Part shown: in pieces, positions 15,147 through 16,053 of the stretch | Position numbering within the stretch: position 1 is the stretch's first letter | How the letters are laid out: each line of letters starts with the position of its first letter | Assembly (NCBI GenBank): GCA_010024215.1 | Contig: RGHK01000009.1 | Span: 1-16,053 of the forward strand | Source: Pseudomonadota bacterium | Lineage (GTDB): Bacteria > Pseudomonadota > Gammaproteobacteria > Magnimaribacterales > D2472 | Direction of reading: 5' to 3' | Length of the DNA stretch: 16,053 bases | Translations under genes and position numbers: made by a program | The notes under the pieces: generated by a model | What the model was told of the DNA's origin: nothing | Seen by the model: the letters and a program-made list of their open reading frames with translations, nothing else | Database searches by the model: none

Positions 15147-15818
15147 ATGTCAAAACCTATCATTGTAGCGGTTGACGAGACTCAACTAGATTCCTTTAAG
15201 CATATAGTTGATTCTCTTGATAGTAATCTATGCATGATAAAGGTCGGAAGTGTAAGTTTTAATGCCATAGGGCATGAGGCTATAAAATATGTTGCTTCTA
15301 AGGGGTTTGAAATTTTTTTAGACCTTAAATTACACGACATACCAAATACTGTTAAAAAATCTATTGAAGGGCTAATTTCATTGCCTGTAAGCATGATGAC
15401 TGTTCATACTTCTGGCGGTCTTGAGATGATGAAAATTGCTATGAATGCTGTTAAAGACACTAATATTAAAATATTTGGTGTGACGGCCTTGACCAGCTTA
15501 TCAGACGCGGATACAGACATAATCTTTAAAAGAACTGCCTCTGATCAGGTTGCAGCAATGCTAGATTTGGCTCAAGAAGCAAAAATTGACGGAGTCGTTT
15601 GCTCACCTCATGAGCTTGATTTGGTAGTTGCAAGAAAGTCATTGCTCTCTATAACTCCAGGAATCAGACTATCTGAATCAGAAGATGATCAAAGCAGGGT
15701 AATGACTCCAAATGATGCTATTTCAAAAGGTGCCAATCATATTGTTATAGGAAGGCCAATTACTAATGCACCAAATATCAGCGAAGCCCTTTTAGAAATA
15801 TATAATTCTATAAATTAG
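15147..15818 (+). CDS. pyrF: Orotidine 5'-phosphate decarboxylase
   Basis: PyrF makes UMP from OMP, the last step of de novo pyrimidine synthesis. The 223-residue TIM-barrel (E. coli 245) shows the catalytic Lys/Asp network: K32 in MIKVG, and D59, K61 and D64 in FLDLKLHDIPNT. Further motifs are MMTVHTSGG (83-91), GVVCSPHE (149-156), TPGIR (170-174) and HIVIGRP (198-204), which bind the phosphate. The start ATG 15147 lies 23 nt after ihfB, the largest gap in the run from gyrA onward. There is no Shine-Dalgarno sequence ahead of it, only AT-rich sequence. pgi begins directly at the next base after its stop. Function is certain. Confidence 0.96.
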   Translation: MSKPIIVAVDETQLDSFKHIVDSLDSNLCMIKVGSVSFNAIGHEAIKYVASKGFEIFLDLKLHDIPNTVKKSIEGLISLPVSMMTVHTSGGLEMMKIAMNAVKDTNIKIFGVTALTSLSDADTDIIFKRTASDQVAAMLDLAQEAKIDGVVCSPHELDLVVARKSLLSITPGIRLSESEDDQSRVMTPNDAISKGANHIVIGRPITNAPNISEALLEIYNSIN

Positions 15819-16053
15819 ATGAGCATAATAAATAAAATTATCGATGAGACTTCTAAATCTAATAATGAGGTATATCAGCATCTATACTCAAATAATATTC
15901 TTGAATATAAATCTTTACTAAGAGGGTTTAATAGTAAACTTTTTTCTCATTTTAAATCTCACTATGATGATCTTAAAGTAAAAGAGTCAATTCAATCTTT
16001 GTTTAAAGGTGACATAGTAAATGAAACTGAAAATCAAGCAGCACTGCATCATG
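15819..16053 (+). CDS. pgi: Glucose-6-phosphate isomerase, N-terminal part (cut by window edge)
   Basis: The ATG at 15819 directly follows the pyrF stop codon, and the frame stays open to the end of the window, giving 78 residues. The last part, LFKGDIVNETENQAALHH, matches the conserved block of glucose-6-phosphate isomerase (E. coli GEKINxTENRAVLH), and the helical N-terminus with FNSKLFSHFKSHYDDL sits at the right distance ahead of it. The enzyme interconverts glucose 6-phosphate and fructose 6-phosphate. No catalytic residues fall within the visible part, so the call rests on this one block and on spacing. No ribosome site is evident, so it is probably translated in coupling with pyrF. Confidence 0.8.
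   Translation, partial: MSIINKIIDETSKSNNEVYQHLYSNNILEYKSLLRGFNSKLFSHFKSHYDDLKVKESIQSLFKGDIVNETENQAALHH

Noticed and set aside
1..16053. CRISPR array, insertion sequence, prophage, toxin-antitoxin or other undescribed accessory system
   Set aside because: No regularly spaced repeats, transposase, terminal inverted repeats or unknown gene clusters are seen; every substantial coding frame belongs to a known housekeeping family.

Overview
The window is AT-rich, densely packed bacterial chromosome carrying housekeeping genes. Gene content, gene order and protein motifs point to a gammaproteobacterium. The run gyrA-serC-pheA-hisC-tyrA-aroA-cmk-rpsA-ihfB, with ubiG and a HAD phosphatase plus a YciK-type dehydrogenase diverging upstream, is the order I know from Pseudomonas-like gammaproteobacteria. 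Low G+C, many stop/start overlaps, short spacers and the absence of some usual neighbours fit a streamlined marine lineage such as SAR86. That assignment is inference, not proof.

Layout. Positions 1-2041 (minus strand) hold ubiG, a MupP/Gph-like HAD phosphatase and a yciK-like SDR gene that runs off the left edge; each gene overlaps the next. Positions 2042-2216 are a divergent intergenic region with a good sigma70-type promoter for the plus strand. Positions 2217-4991 encode the proton-pumping transhydrogenase as three subunits (pntAA, pntAB, pntB). A 70-base spacer with an extended -10 candidate and a weak hairpin leads into gyrA (5062). From gyrA to the right edge all genes are on the plus strand and nearly all touch or overlap: gyrA, a broken serC, pheA, hisC, tyrA, aroA, cmk, rpsA, ihfB, pyrF and the first 78 codons of pgi.

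How the genes work together. PheA, HisC, TyrA and AroA cover the last shared shikimate step and the branches to phenylalanine and tyrosine, with HisC probably the aromatic aminotransferase. SerC would supply serine and a pyridoxal phosphate precursor. Cmk and PyrF serve pyrimidine nucleotides, GyrA and IHF-beta DNA topology, S1 translation initiation, UbiG ubiquinone synthesis, and PntAA/AB/B NADPH supply from the proton gradient.

The strongest anomaly is serC. It lacks about 160 nt in its middle, including the PLP-binding lysine, and changes frame at the junction. It is either a pseudogene or a deletion made during sequencing or assembly. Other points worth a look are a ribosomal protein S1 with five S1 domains instead of six, a lysine-to-glutamine change in the GyrA-box, a class II-type EPSP synthase, a phosphatase that looks more like MupP than true Gph, and an Asn where E. 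coli PntB has its proton-channel His. I see no CRISPR array, transposon, prophage, tRNA, rRNA or undescribed defence-type system here.
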